A stretch of DNA of 64,000 bases from Pseudodonghicola sp048268305 (GTDB taxonomy: Bacteria > Pseudomonadota > Alphaproteobacteria > Rhodobacterales > Rhodobacteraceae), in contig NZ_JBLWVT010000004.1 in NCBI RefSeq assembly GCF_048268305.1, positions 372,001-436,000 on the forward strand. Direction: 5' to 3'. The notes beneath the pieces were generated by a model, which saw only the letters and a list, made by a program, of their open reading frames with translations, was not told where the DNA came from and made no database searches. Below are positions 8,159 to 16,884 of this stretch, piece after piece (position 1 is the stretch's first letter; each line of letters starts with the position of its first letter). The position numbers and the translations under genes are program-made.

Positions 8159-9312
8159 GCCGGGAATTCCCGCAGCACGTCTTTCGAGATGATGTCGCGG
8201 TGGATTTCCGAGGTGCCTTCCCAGATCCGCTCGACCCGGACGTCGCGCCACATGCGCTCGATCGGCCATTCCTTGGTGACGCCCATGCCGCCCAGCATCT
8301 GCATCGCATTGTCGGTGACCCGGCCAGCCATTTCCGAACCGAAGAGGTTGACCTGAGAGGCCTCGCGCTGGGTGATGGTCCCGGCTTCCATCTTGGCGGC
8401 GCCGTCGAGCACCATCAGCGTGGTGGCGTGGATTTCCATCGCCATGTCGGCCAGCTTGAACGCGGTGCCCTGGAACTGGCCGATGGTCTTGCCGAAGGCC
8501 TTGCGGGTATTGGCGTATTTCGCCGCGATCCCCATGGCGCGTTCGGCGACGCCGACGCAATTGGCGGCCAGCATGATGCGGCCCGAGAAGATCCAGTTCT
8601 TGGCGATCTGGAAGCCGCCACCCTCTTGCCCCAGGATGTTGCGGGCCGGCACACGGACGTCCGAGAAGGAGATGGCGCAGGATTTCATGCCACGGTTGCC
8701 GACCACGCCGATCGGGCTGACGGTGATGCCGGGGGTGTCCTTGTCGACCAGGAAGGCGGTGATGCGCTTCATCGGGCCCTTGGGGGTGTCGTCGACGCCG
8801 GTCACCGCGAAGAGGATGATGAAATCCGCCTTCATCGCCATGGTGATGAAGATCTTCTCGCCGTTGATGACGTAATCGTCGCCGTCGCGCACCGCCTTGG
8901 TGGCGATCTGGCGGGCATCCGATCCGGCGCCCGGTTCGGTCAGGGCGAAGCATTCCCAGCGTTCGCCGGTGATCACCGGTTTCAGATAGGTGTCGATCTG
9001 GTCGCCCTCGCAGGCCTTCAGGATCGGGGCGGGGCGGTTGCAGATCACATGCAGCGCCCGGCTGGTGCGGCCGAACTCGATCTCGGCCATGCAGCGCAGC
9101 GACTGGCCCAGGCCGCCGCCGCCCATCTCTTCGGGCATGTTGATCGCGTAATAGCCGGCGGCGATCGCTTTCTTCCGGATCTCGTCGAACAGCTCGTCCG
9201 GGACCTGGTCCAGCTCTTCCACCAGCTTTTCGTGCGGCTGCAGCTCGGCCTCGACAAAGGCGCGCACGCCCTCGGCCACCATCCGCTGTTCGTCAGTAAT
9301 CAGGAGAGACAT
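8155..9312 (-). CDS. Acyl-CoA dehydrogenase (first gene of the operon)
   Basis: This 385-residue acyl-CoA dehydrogenase starts MSLLITDEQRMVAEG. It carries FALTEPGAGSDARQIA (FAD/substrate contact), RKAFGKTIGQFQG, and near the C-terminus LGGMGVTKEWPIERMWRDVRVERIWEGTSEIHRD with the usual G-T-S-E-I segment. The ATG at 9312 is chosen because AGGAAAACCGG lies just before it; upstream in-frame sequence has no ribosome site. It leads a nine-gene minus-strand operon and faces the IclR gene at 9601 across about 290 bp, which suggests control by that regulator. It probably initiates oxidation of the CoA-activated substrate. Confidence 0.92.
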   Translation of the reverse strand: MSLLITDEQRMVAEGVRAFVEAELQPHEKLVEELDQVPDELFDEIRKKAIAAGYYAINMPEEMGGGGLGQSLRCMAEIEFGRTSRALHVICNRPAPILKACEGDQIDTYLKPVITGERWECFALTEPGAGSDARQIATKAVRDGDDYVINGEKIFITMAMKADFIILFAVTGVDDTPKGPMKRITAFLVDKDTPGITVSPIGVVGNRGMKSCAISFSDVRVPARNILGQEGGGFQIAKNWIFSGRIMLAANCVGVAERAMGIAAKYANTRKAFGKTIGQFQGTAFKLADMAMEIHATTLMVLDGAAKMEAGTITQREASQVNLFGSEMAGRVTDNAMQMLGGMGVTKEWPIERMWRDVRVERIWEGTSEIHRDIISKDVLREFPA

Positions 9313-9384
9313 CCGGTTTTCCTTTCCGGCCGGAACAGCGTGGGCCCCGGCGGTGCCAGGGCGGCCCGTCGCGGCCACCTTGAG

Positions 9385-9406
9385 TTCGAACGTTTTAATA
9401 TTCGAA
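9385..9406. promoter_or_regulatory. Candidate operator: paired TTCGAA sites in an AT-rich divergent region
   Basis: Two TTCGAA palindromes at 9385-9390 and 9401-9406 are separated by ten AT-rich bases between the acyl-CoA dehydrogenase operon and iclR-type gene 9601. The two sites together form an inverted repeat. A TTGACA on the minus strand (9438 to 9433) lies just upstream in the direction of the operon, but no good -10 box is at standard spacing. The position suits binding by the IclR protein; that link is inferred. Confidence 0.3.
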
Positions 9407-9600
9407 ATGAGGTTTTATTATTTTGGATAACCTGTCAAGCTGGGCGCGGAAGATTTCTGTCTTTCCGCCGCGCTCTGCCGTGTCGATGCCCGGGATTTGG
9501 TTTCGGATGCCGAAAGGTTGGACGAGAGGGAACTGTTTCCATTCCCGGGCGCATGGCTGATAAAGCGTCGAAACGGATCGCTGCTGTTGAGGAGACTTGA

Positions 9601-10350
9601 GTGTCGGGAACTGTGGGAAAGGCGTTGCGCCTGCTCGAACTGCTGTCGACCTATGACACGCCGGTGCGGCTGTCCGAGCTGTCGCGGGATGCCGGGATGA
9701 ACAAGAGCACGGCCTATCGCATGCTCGAATCGCTCAGGAATCTGGGTTATGTCCAGCAGGACGAACCGAACGGGCGCTATATGATCACCACCAAGATGTG
9801 GCAGATCGGGGTGCGTGCGTTCCAGCGGCTCGACGTCCGCAATATCGCCCGGCCCTATCTGGACACGCTGGCGCGCGAGACCGACGAGCCGGCGGTGCTG
9901 GCGATCATGGAGGGCAAGGATGTGGTGATCGTCGATCGCGCCGCTTCCTCTCAGGCGATTCAGACCGTCTCGCCGATCGGGTCGCGGTCGCCGATTCACT
10001 GCTCCTCGCTGGGCAAGGCCTTCCTCATGGTCGACACCGAGGAGAAGTTGCAGAATTTGAAACGCCCGTTGCAGCAATTCACCCCGAAGACCATCACCCG
10101 GCTCGCCGACCTGCGGAAGAATGTCGAAGAGGCGGTGGCGACGGGGATCGCAACCGCCTTTGATGAATATGACGAAGGGGTCAGCGGCGTATCCGCCCCG
10201 ATCATCGGCAGTGACGGCAAGGTGCATTGCATCATCGGCATCACCCTGCCGACCACGAGGGTCGGGGGGGAGAGCTTTGAGGCCTGCAAGAAAATCGTGC
10301 GCGAACAGGCCGATCTGTTCTCGGCGCAGCTTGGTTACACGCGGCGCTGA
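9601..10350 (+). CDS. IclR-family transcriptional regulator
   Basis: This 249-residue regulator has an N-terminal winged helix (LSELSRDAGMNKSTAYRMLESL at about residues 23-44, with GYVQQDE wing) and the C-terminal IclR effector domain (SPIGSRSPIHCSSLGKAFL, EYDEGVSGVSAPI). IclR proteins usually control an adjacent aromatic, short-chain acid or sugar pathway and sense its substrate or an intermediate. The start is GTG, with GGAG six bases before it. It is transcribed away from the acyl-CoA dehydrogenase operon and towards the fadB-like operon, separated from the latter by a GC-rich palindrome. Likely regulator of the whole 1-20487 locus. Confidence 0.92.
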   Translation: MSGTVGKALRLLELLSTYDTPVRLSELSRDAGMNKSTAYRMLESLRNLGYVQQDEPNGRYMITTKMWQIGVRAFQRLDVRNIARPYLDTLARETDEPAVLAIMEGKDVVIVDRAASSQAIQTVSPIGSRSPIHCSSLGKAFLMVDTEEKLQNLKRPLQQFTPKTITRLADLRKNVEEAVATGIATAFDEYDEGVSGVSAPIIGSDGKVHCIIGITLPTTRVGGESFEACKKIVREQADLFSAQLGYTRR

Positions 10351-10357
10351 GCGGCCC

Positions 10358-10377
10358 GCCGGGCGGCGCCGCCCGGC
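10358..10377. terminator. GC-rich palindrome between convergent genes
   Basis: A perfect 20-base palindrome (GCCGGGCGGC and its complement) lies between the end of the IclR gene and the end of the FadB-like gene, which converge here. It could stop transcription from both sides. There is no T-run, so intrinsic termination is uncertain. Confidence 0.4.
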
Positions 10378-10386
10378 GCCCGGGGG

Positions 10387-12327
10387 TCATCCCTCGCGGT
10401 GATCGGCCCAGTACATCGGCCCGCCGGTCCAGGCCGGCCAGCCATAGCCATTGACCCAGATGGTATCGATGTCGCCGCTGCGCGCGGCCACGCCTTCGGC
10501 CAGGATCTTGCGGCCCTCCTCGATCATCGGGTCGAGACAGCGGGCGAGGATTTCAGCCTCTCCGATGTCGCGGCGGGTGATGCCTTTTTGGGCGGAAAGG
10601 TCGATCAGCAGACGTTCGGTCAGCTCTGACGGGGTGGCGCGGCCGGTCTCGTCATAGTCGTAATAGCCCCCGCCGGTCTTCTGGCCGAATCGCCCGGCCT
10701 CGCACAGGCATTCCTCGATGGTCGATCCCGAGGAGGTCTCGCGATCCCATCCCAGGTCGAGCCCGGCCAGATCGGCCATGGCAAAGGGGCCCATCGGCAT
10801 GCCGAAATCAAAGAGCACCCGATCCACCTGCCAGGGCAGCGCGCCTTCCAGGATCAATGCGCCGGCGGCGGCCTGACGGCGGGCCAGCATGCGGTTACCG
10901 ACGAAACCGTGGCAATCGCCGACCACCACGCCGACCTTGCCGATCCTGCGCGCCAGCTCCACCGCCGTCAGCAGCACCTCGGGGGCGGTTTCGGCGCCGC
11001 GCACGATCTCCAGCAGCTTCATCACATGGGCGGGAGAGAAGAAGTGCAGCCCCAGGACATGATCGGGGCGCGCGGTGACGCCGGCGATCTTGCCGATCTC
11101 GAGGAAGGAGGTGTTGGTGGCCAGGATCGCCCCCGGTTTGGCGATGCGGTCGAGCTGGCGGAACACGCTCTGCTTGACCTCCATCACCTCGAAGACCGCC
11201 TCGACGATCAGATCGCAGGGTGAGAGATCGGCGATCTCGAGCGTCGGGGTGATCCGGTCGCGGCGCGCCTCGGCCTCCGCCTCGGTGATCTGGCCGCGAC
11301 CGGCCTGCCGGGCATAGGTGGCGGCGATGGCCTCGACCGCACGGTCGAGCCCGGCCCGAGAGGTATCGAGCAGGGTGACCGCAAGGCCGGCATTGGCAAA
11401 GCTCATCGCGATGCCGCGCCCCATGGTGCCGGCGCCGAGGATGCCCACGGTCTCTACGTTGATCGGCGCGGTGCCCTCGGGCAGATCGGGCAGCTTGCGC
11501 GCCTCGCGCTCGGCGAAGAAGACGTGGCGCGGGGCCTTCGACTGTGGGCCCTGTTCCAGCCGGTGGAAGGCGGCGGTCTCGGCCGCGAGCGCCTGGTCGA
11601 GCGGCAGGCTGGTGGCGCGCTCGACGCAGGCGATCACCTCGGCCGGGGCCGATTGGCCGCGGAACTTGTGGGCGTTCTTGCGGCGGAAGGTCTCGATCAG
11701 CTCGGTGGCGGCTGGGGCCGGGGCAGGGGCGGGGCTGGCGATGCCGGCCTGCGTCAAGTGCCGGGCCAGCGCCTTGGCGGCGTCGAGCAGATCGCCGAGG
11801 GGCAGCTCGTCGACGATGCCGAGCGCCTGCGCCTCCGCCGCGCCGATGCTGCGGGCGGAGGTCACCAGATCAAGCGCCACGGCGGCGCCGGCCAGCCGGG
11901 TCAGTCGGGTGGTGCCGCCGCAACCGGGGATCAACCCCAGCCTGATTTCGGGCAGGCCCATTTGGGCGGTTGGCGCGGCCACCCGGGCGGCCGCGGCCAG
12001 AGCGACCTCGAGCCCGCCACCAAGGGCCGTGCCATGCATCGCCGCCACCAGCGGTTTCGGGAAAGCGGCAATCTGCGCCACCAGATCGGGCAGGTCTGGC
12101 CGGGCGATCTCGCCGCCGAATTCCGAAACATCGGCGCCGGCGAAGAACCCCTTGCCGGCACAGCGCAGCACCGCCGCCTTCAGCGCGGGGTCGCGGGCGA
12201 TCTCGGCCAGGGCGGTGGCGATCCCCTGCCGCACCTGAGCGGCAAGCAGGTTGAGCGGGGGATGATCCACCGTGATGACGGCCAGATCGCCCTCGGCGGT
12301 CCAGCTCACGCAAGACGTCTTGGTCAT
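10387..12327 (-). CDS. Bifunctional enoyl-CoA hydratase / 3-hydroxyacyl-CoA dehydrogenase (FadB/FadJ-like)
   Basis: This 646-residue fusion protein combines a crotonase domain (about residues 1-185) with a 3-hydroxyacyl-CoA dehydrogenase. The first part has FFAGADVSEFG and both catalytic glutamates (GGGLEVAL and GLPEIRLG). The second has the NAD loop GILGAGTMGRGIA near residue 300 and the His-Glu pair in GLHFFSPAHVMKLLEIV. It would carry out hydration and NAD-dependent oxidation in beta-oxidation. The C-terminus stops shortly after GGPMYWAD, roughly 50-70 residues shorter than typical FadB/FadJ. It follows the thiolase gene with a 10-bp gap, the usual fadAB partnership. Confidence 0.9.
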   Translation of the reverse strand: MTKTSCVSWTAEGDLAVITVDHPPLNLLAAQVRQGIATALAEIARDPALKAAVLRCAGKGFFAGADVSEFGGEIARPDLPDLVAQIAAFPKPLVAAMHGTALGGGLEVALAAAARVAAPTAQMGLPEIRLGLIPGCGGTTRLTRLAGAAVALDLVTSARSIGAAEAQALGIVDELPLGDLLDAAKALARHLTQAGIASPAPAPAPAATELIETFRRKNAHKFRGQSAPAEVIACVERATSLPLDQALAAETAAFHRLEQGPQSKAPRHVFFAEREARKLPDLPEGTAPINVETVGILGAGTMGRGIAMSFANAGLAVTLLDTSRAGLDRAVEAIAATYARQAGRGQITEAEAEARRDRITPTLEIADLSPCDLIVEAVFEVMEVKQSVFRQLDRIAKPGAILATNTSFLEIGKIAGVTARPDHVLGLHFFSPAHVMKLLEIVRGAETAPEVLLTAVELARRIGKVGVVVGDCHGFVGNRMLARRQAAAGALILEGALPWQVDRVLFDFGMPMGPFAMADLAGLDLGWDRETSSGSTIEECLCEAGRFGQKTGGGYYDYDETGRATPSELTERLLIDLSAQKGITRRDIGEAEILARCLDPMIEEGRKILAEGVAARSGDIDTIWVNGYGWPAWTGGPMYWADHREG

Positions 12328-12337
12328 GGTGCGGTCC

Positions 12338-13537
12338 TCAGAAGATTTCGAACAGGCCGGCGGCGCCCATGCCGCCGCCGATGCACATGGTGACGACGCC
12401 GTATTTCGCCCCGCGCCGTTTGCCCTCATGCAGGATATGCCCGGCCATGCGGGCCCCCGACATGCCGTAGGGATGGCCGATGGCGATGGCACCGCCGCTG
12501 ACGTTCAGCCGGTCGTCCGGAATGCCCAGGGTATCGCGGCAATAGATCGCCTGGCTGGCGAAGGCCTCGTTCAGCTCCCAAAGGTCGATATCCTCGATCT
12601 TGAGGCCATGCGCCTTCAACAGCTTCGGGATGGCGAAGACCGGGCCGATCCCCATCTCGTCGGGTTCGCAACCGGCCACGGCGATGCCGCGGAAGGCGCC
12701 CAGAGGCGCCAGCCCCTGCTTCTCGGCCAGCGATTCCTCCATCAGCACCAGCGCCGCCGCCCCGTCGGAAAGCTGGCTGCTGTTGCCGGCGGTGACGCAT
12801 TGGCCCTGCTGGATCACCTGACCCTTGGCGAAGACCGGTTTCAGCTCGGCCAGCCCGGCCGCGGTGGTCTGCGGCCGGTTGCATTCGTCCTGCGCGATGG
12901 TGACGGCCTGTTCGATCGGCGTGCCATCCTCGCCCTTGACCAGCTTGATCACCGCCATCGGCGCGATCTCGGCCGCCATCCGGCCGGCGGCCTGCGCTTC
13001 GGCGGTGCGCTGTTGCGAACTCAGCGCCAGCGCATCCTGCGCCGCGCGGCTGATGCCATAGCGCTCTGCCACGATCTCTGCCGTCTCCAGCATCGACATA
13101 TAGAGCGCCGGGTGGCTTTGCATCAGCCCGGCGTCGCGGGTGCGAAAGCCGTTCATGTGGTCGTTCTGCACCAGAGAGACCGATTCGACCCCGCCGGCGA
13201 CCACGACCTCCTGCCCTTCAAGCGCGATGCCATGCGCCGCGGCGGCGATCGAGGTCAGGCCAGAGGCGCATTGCCGGTCGACGGTATGGGCGGCGACGCT
13301 GACTGGGCAGCTGGCGGCAAGCGCGGCCTGGCGGGCGACGTTGAAGGCGGTGGTGCCCTGCTGCAGGGCGGCGCCCATCACCACCTCTTCCACCCGATCG
13401 GCCGCCACACCGGCACGACTCAGCGCCCGGGCGATCGCATGGCCCGCCATCGCCGGGGCCGAGGTGTTGTTGAAGGCCCCGCGATAGGCCTTGCCGATGG
13501 GGGTTCTGGCTGTCGCCACGATGACCGACCGACGCAT
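12338..13537 (-). CDS. Acetyl-CoA acyltransferase (thiolase)
   Basis: This 399-residue thiolase cleaves 3-ketoacyl-CoA with CoA to give acetyl-CoA and a shortened acyl-CoA. The acylated nucleophile is Cys90 in TVDRQCASG; the other active-site motifs are NEAFA, GGAIAIGHPYGMSG and, at the C-terminus, CIGGGMGAA. The ATG at 13537 has AAGGAGACAGC before it. It is first in a two-gene operon with the FadB-like protein and is divergent from the MaoC-type gene at 13706, sharing a 168-bp control region. In context it finishes each side-chain beta-oxidation round. Confidence 0.94.
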   Translation of the reverse strand: MRRSVIVATARTPIGKAYRGAFNNTSAPAMAGHAIARALSRAGVAADRVEEVVMGAALQQGTTAFNVARQAALAASCPVSVAAHTVDRQCASGLTSIAAAAHGIALEGQEVVVAGGVESVSLVQNDHMNGFRTRDAGLMQSHPALYMSMLETAEIVAERYGISRAAQDALALSSQQRTAEAQAAGRMAAEIAPMAVIKLVKGEDGTPIEQAVTIAQDECNRPQTTAAGLAELKPVFAKGQVIQQGQCVTAGNSSQLSDGAAALVLMEESLAEKQGLAPLGAFRGIAVAGCEPDEMGIGPVFAIPKLLKAHGLKIEDIDLWELNEAFASQAIYCRDTLGIPDDRLNVSGGAIAIGHPYGMSGARMAGHILHEGKRRGAKYGVVTMCIGGGMGAAGLFEIF

Positions 13538-13627
13538 GCTGTCTCCTTCACGACTGGGCGGGCGATTTGTTCTGGCCCGCGTGCTGATAATCCGGGCATT
13601 CCCCAGCCCGGTGACAGGCTGAGATGT

Positions 13628-13656
13628 TTCACATTCTGGAACCCTATTGCAATATT
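13628..13656 (+). promoter_or_regulatory. Candidate promoter and TATTGCAATA palindrome upstream of the molybdoenzyme operon
   Basis: TTCACA (13628-13633) and AATATT (13651-13656) are 17 bases apart and could serve as -35 and -10 boxes for the operon starting at 13706. A perfect ten-base palindrome, TATTGCAATA (13645-13654), overlaps the -10 position and sits midway in the divergent fadA-like / MaoC control region, as a repressor site would. Confidence 0.35.
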
Positions 13657-13705
13657 TAAACTCCAATGGCATCGTCACGGGGATCAATCTGCACGGGAGA
13701 CCGCC

Positions 13706-14539
13706 ATGCCGCTGAATGCCGACCTGCTCATGGGGCTCGAAATCCCTGATCGCCGCGTGACCTATGACGACCGCGACACGCTGCTCTATGCGCTGTCCTT
13801 AGGGGCCGGGCTGGGTGCGGATCTGGGGCTGGCGCAGGAACAGGGGCAGCGCGTGGTGCCGTCCTTCGGGCAGAATCTGGCCTTCAACGATTCCTGGATG
13901 GACGCGGCCGGGGTCGATCTGGCCATGGTCGTTCACGGCGGGCTGGAGCTGACCTTTGCCGAACCCTTCGCACCGGCGGGCGAGGTCGATATCGCCGCCC
14001 GGATCGTCGGGCTGACCGACAAGGGCGAGGGCAAGGCCGCCATCATCCGTCACCGGACCGAGGTGCTGCGCGAGGGGCGGGTGATCTTCACCTCCTCCTC
14101 CAACCTCTTCGTGCGCGGCGCCGGCGGCTTCGGCGGTTCGCGTGGTGAGGACGCGCCGCGCCACCCCGCCCCCGAGGGGGCGCCCGAGACAACGGTCGAG
14201 GTGGCAACGCGCGCTGATCAGGCGCTGTTCTTCCGGCTGATGGGCGACCGCAATCCGCTGCACAGCCTGCCCGAGGTCGCCCGGGCCGCCGGGTTCGACC
14301 GGCCGATCCTGCATGGCGCCTGCACCTTCGGCATCGCCTGCATGACCGTGCTGGAACAGTATTGCGGCGGCGATCCGGCGCGGATGGCCAGTTTCGCCGC
14401 CCGCTTCAGCGGCCCGCTCTATCCCGGCGAGACCCTGGTGTTCGACTTCTGGCAAACCGGTGATGGCGTCGCCTTCGCGGCTCGTGCGAAAGAAAGGGAT
14501 GCCCCCGTCCTTTCCGACGGGCGCGCGACCTTGAGCTGA
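13706..14539 (+). CDS. MaoC-type (2-enoyl-CoA hydratase 2-like) double hot-dog protein
   Basis: This 277-residue protein has two hot-dog halves like eukaryotic-type hydratase 2: a degenerate N-terminal half and a C-terminal half with the intact hydratase motif GDRNPLH, in which Asp181 and His186 are the expected catalytic pair, followed by RPILHGACTFG. It should hydrate a 2-enoyl-CoA to the (R)-3-hydroxyacyl-CoA. The start MPLNADLLMG has GGGAGACCGCC before it. It heads the plus-strand operon with the BisC-like enzyme 16 bp downstream. Unlike the small MaoC at 259-726, its active site is conventional. Confidence 0.87.
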   Translation: MPLNADLLMGLEIPDRRVTYDDRDTLLYALSLGAGLGADLGLAQEQGQRVVPSFGQNLAFNDSWMDAAGVDLAMVVHGGLELTFAEPFAPAGEVDIAARIVGLTDKGEGKAAIIRHRTEVLREGRVIFTSSSNLFVRGAGGFGGSRGEDAPRHPAPEGAPETTVEVATRADQALFFRLMGDRNPLHSLPEVARAAGFDRPILHGACTFGIACMTVLEQYCGGDPARMASFAARFSGPLYPGETLVFDFWQTGDGVAFAARAKERDAPVLSDGRATLS

Positions 14540-14555
14540 GAAACAGGAGCCGCCG

Positions 14556-16865
14556 ATGCCGACACAGACCTATACGATGGCCCATTGGGGCACTTACCGC
14601 GTCGAGAGGGGCGCGGACGGGGCTGTGGCGGCACTGGCGGGGATGGGTGACGATCCGGCGCCTTCGGCGCTGGGCCAGTCGATGCTGGGGGCGCGGACCG
14701 ACAGTGCGCGGATCGGCCAGCCGATGGTGCGGGCGGGCTATCTGGAAAGCGGCCCGGCCTCACGCGCGGGGCGGGGGGCGGAGCCCTTCGTGCCGGTCGA
14801 TTGGGATACCGCGACGCGGCTGGTGGCGGCGGAGGTCGACCGCATCCGCAAGGCCCATGGCAACAGTGCTATCTTCGGCGGTTCCTATGGCTGGGCCAGC
14901 GCCGGGCGGTTTCACCATGCGCAAAGCCAGCTGCATCGCTTTCTGAACGTCGCGGGGGGCTATACCCGCTCGGTCAATACCCACAGCCATGCGGCACTGG
15001 AGGTGGCGCTGCCGCATATCATCGGTTCGACCGATGGGATGGGCGACAACCACACCCCCTGGCCGCTGATCTGCGAGGCCTGCGATCTTTTCGTGGCCTT
15101 CGGCGGGGTGCCTGAGAAGAACGCCCAGGTCAGCGCCGGCGGCGTGGCGCGGCACGAGGTCGGCGCCTGGCTGGAGCGTTGCCGCGAGGCCGGCACCGAG
15201 TTCATCAATATCAGCCCGCTGCGATCCGATATCGCCGCCCGGGTCGGTGCACAGTGGGTGCCGGTGCGCCCGGGCGGGGATACCGCGCTGATGCTGGGCC
15301 TCGCCCATGCGCTCGAGGCCGAGGGGCTGGCCGATCACGGCTTCCTTGATCGCTATACCACCGGCTTCGACCGCTTCCGCGCCTATCTGATGGGGCAAGC
15401 TGACGGCCAGCCGAAAGACCCTGACTGGGCCGCGCCACTTTGTGGGGTGGCGGCCGGGGATATCCGGGCCTTGGCCCGGCGGATGGCGCAGGGGCGCACG
15501 ATGATCTCGGTCACCTGGGCGCTGCAGCGGGCCGAACATGGCGAACAGCCGATCTGGATGGCGGTGACCCTGGCGGCGATGCTGGGGCAGATCGGCCTGC
15601 CGGGCGGCGGGTTCGGCTTCGGTTACGGCTGTTCCAACCGGGTCGGCAAGATCGATCCGTCCATCGGCTGGCCGGCCTTCCCGCAATTCCGCAACCCGAT
15701 CGACAGCTTCATCCCGGTGGCGCGCGTGGCCGACATGCTGCTGAACCCGGGCGCGCCCTTCAACTATGATGGCCGGGCGCTGAGCTATCCGGACATCCGC
15801 ATGGTCTGGTGGGCGGGGGGCAACCCCTTTCACCACCAGCAGGATTTGAACAAGCTGATCGCCGCCTGGCGCCGGCCCGAGACGGTGATCGTGCAGGATG
15901 CCTGGTGGACCGCCACCGCGCGCCATGCCGATATCGTGCTGCCCTGCACCACCTCGCTGGAACGCAACGATCTGGGCATTGCCAAGGGCGAACCGCTGCT
16001 GATCGCGATGAAACGGCTGGCGGAGCCCTTCGGCCAGGTGAGGAGCGATTACGATATCCTGTCCGACATCGCCGGCCATCTGGGGTTGGAGGAGGAGTTC
16101 ACGGAAGGCCGCGACGAAATGGGCTGGGTCCGCCACCTTTATGACGGCGCGCAAGAGCGGGCCGCGGCCAAGGGCATTGCGCTGCCCGATTTCGATGGCT
16201 TCTGGGCCGAGGGCATCGCGCGTTTCACCTCTGATCGGGAGGGCAAGCCGCTGTTCCACGCCTTTCGCGCCGATCCTGAGGCGAACCCGCTGAACACCCC
16301 CTCCGGCAGGATCGAGATCTTTTCCGAAACCGTCGCGGGCTTTGGCTATGACGATTGCCCGGGCCATCCGGTCTGGTTCGCGCCCCGGGAATGGCTGGGC
16401 GCCGAGGGGCGGGCGCAGGACAGTCTGCACCTGATCTCGAACCAGCCGGTGACGCGGCTGCACGGGCAGATGGACAATGGTGCCGTCAGCCGGGCCAGCA
16501 AGATCGACGGGCGCGAGCCTGCGGCCTTCAACCCCGCCGATGCCGCCGCGCGCGGCATCGCCGATGGCGCGCTGGTTCGGCTTTTCAACGATCGCGGCGC
16601 CTGCCTGGTCGGCGCGGTGATCTCGGAGGATGTCGCGCCGGGGGTGGTCCAGCTTGCCACCGGCGCCTGGTTCAATCCCGAGGAGCCGGGGCGCATCGGC
16701 GCGCTCGACCTTCATGGCAACCCGAATGTTCTGACCCGCGACGCCGGCACCTCGCAGCTTGCCCAGGGGCCCATCGCCCATAGCGCGCTGGTGCGGGCCG
16801 AAGCGGTCACGACGCCGCAGAAACCGGTGACGGCCTTCGATCCGCCACCGATCCAACCGACCTAA
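14556..16865 (+). CDS. Molybdopterin oxidoreductase, biotin-sulfoxide/DMSO reductase (BisC) type
   Basis: This 769-residue Mo-bisPGD enzyme belongs to the DMSO reductase family type III (BisC, TorA, DorA). Tyr111 and Trp113 in GGSYGWASAGR match the active-site Tyr-Gly-Trp, and Ser144 in VNTHSHAAL aligns with the serine that binds molybdenum. There is no N-terminal Cys cluster for Fe-S and no signal peptide, so it is a cytoplasmic enzyme like BisC, close to BisC in length. It probably reduces an S- or N-oxide such as biotin sulfoxide or methionine sulfoxide. CAGGAGCCGCCG precedes the ATG. Its place among beta-oxidation genes is unusual and informative. Confidence 0.88.
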   Translation: MPTQTYTMAHWGTYRVERGADGAVAALAGMGDDPAPSALGQSMLGARTDSARIGQPMVRAGYLESGPASRAGRGAEPFVPVDWDTATRLVAAEVDRIRKAHGNSAIFGGSYGWASAGRFHHAQSQLHRFLNVAGGYTRSVNTHSHAALEVALPHIIGSTDGMGDNHTPWPLICEACDLFVAFGGVPEKNAQVSAGGVARHEVGAWLERCREAGTEFINISPLRSDIAARVGAQWVPVRPGGDTALMLGLAHALEAEGLADHGFLDRYTTGFDRFRAYLMGQADGQPKDPDWAAPLCGVAAGDIRALARRMAQGRTMISVTWALQRAEHGEQPIWMAVTLAAMLGQIGLPGGGFGFGYGCSNRVGKIDPSIGWPAFPQFRNPIDSFIPVARVADMLLNPGAPFNYDGRALSYPDIRMVWWAGGNPFHHQQDLNKLIAAWRRPETVIVQDAWWTATARHADIVLPCTTSLERNDLGIAKGEPLLIAMKRLAEPFGQVRSDYDILSDIAGHLGLEEEFTEGRDEMGWVRHLYDGAQERAAAKGIALPDFDGFWAEGIARFTSDREGKPLFHAFRADPEANPLNTPSGRIEIFSETVAGFGYDDCPGHPVWFAPREWLGAEGRAQDSLHLISNQPVTRLHGQMDNGAVSRASKIDGREPAAFNPADAAARGIADGALVRLFNDRGACLVGAVISEDVAPGVVQLATGAWFNPEEPGRIGALDLHGNPNVLTRDAGTSQLAQGPIAHSALVRAEAVTTPQKPVTAFDPPPIQPT

Positions 16866-16884
16866 ACTTTGAAAGACGAAAGAG

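Noticed and set aside
9433..9438. Perfect TTGACA on the minus strand upstream of the acyl-CoA dehydrogenase operon
   Set aside because: No acceptable -10 box lies at 16-18 bp, so it is not called a promoter.
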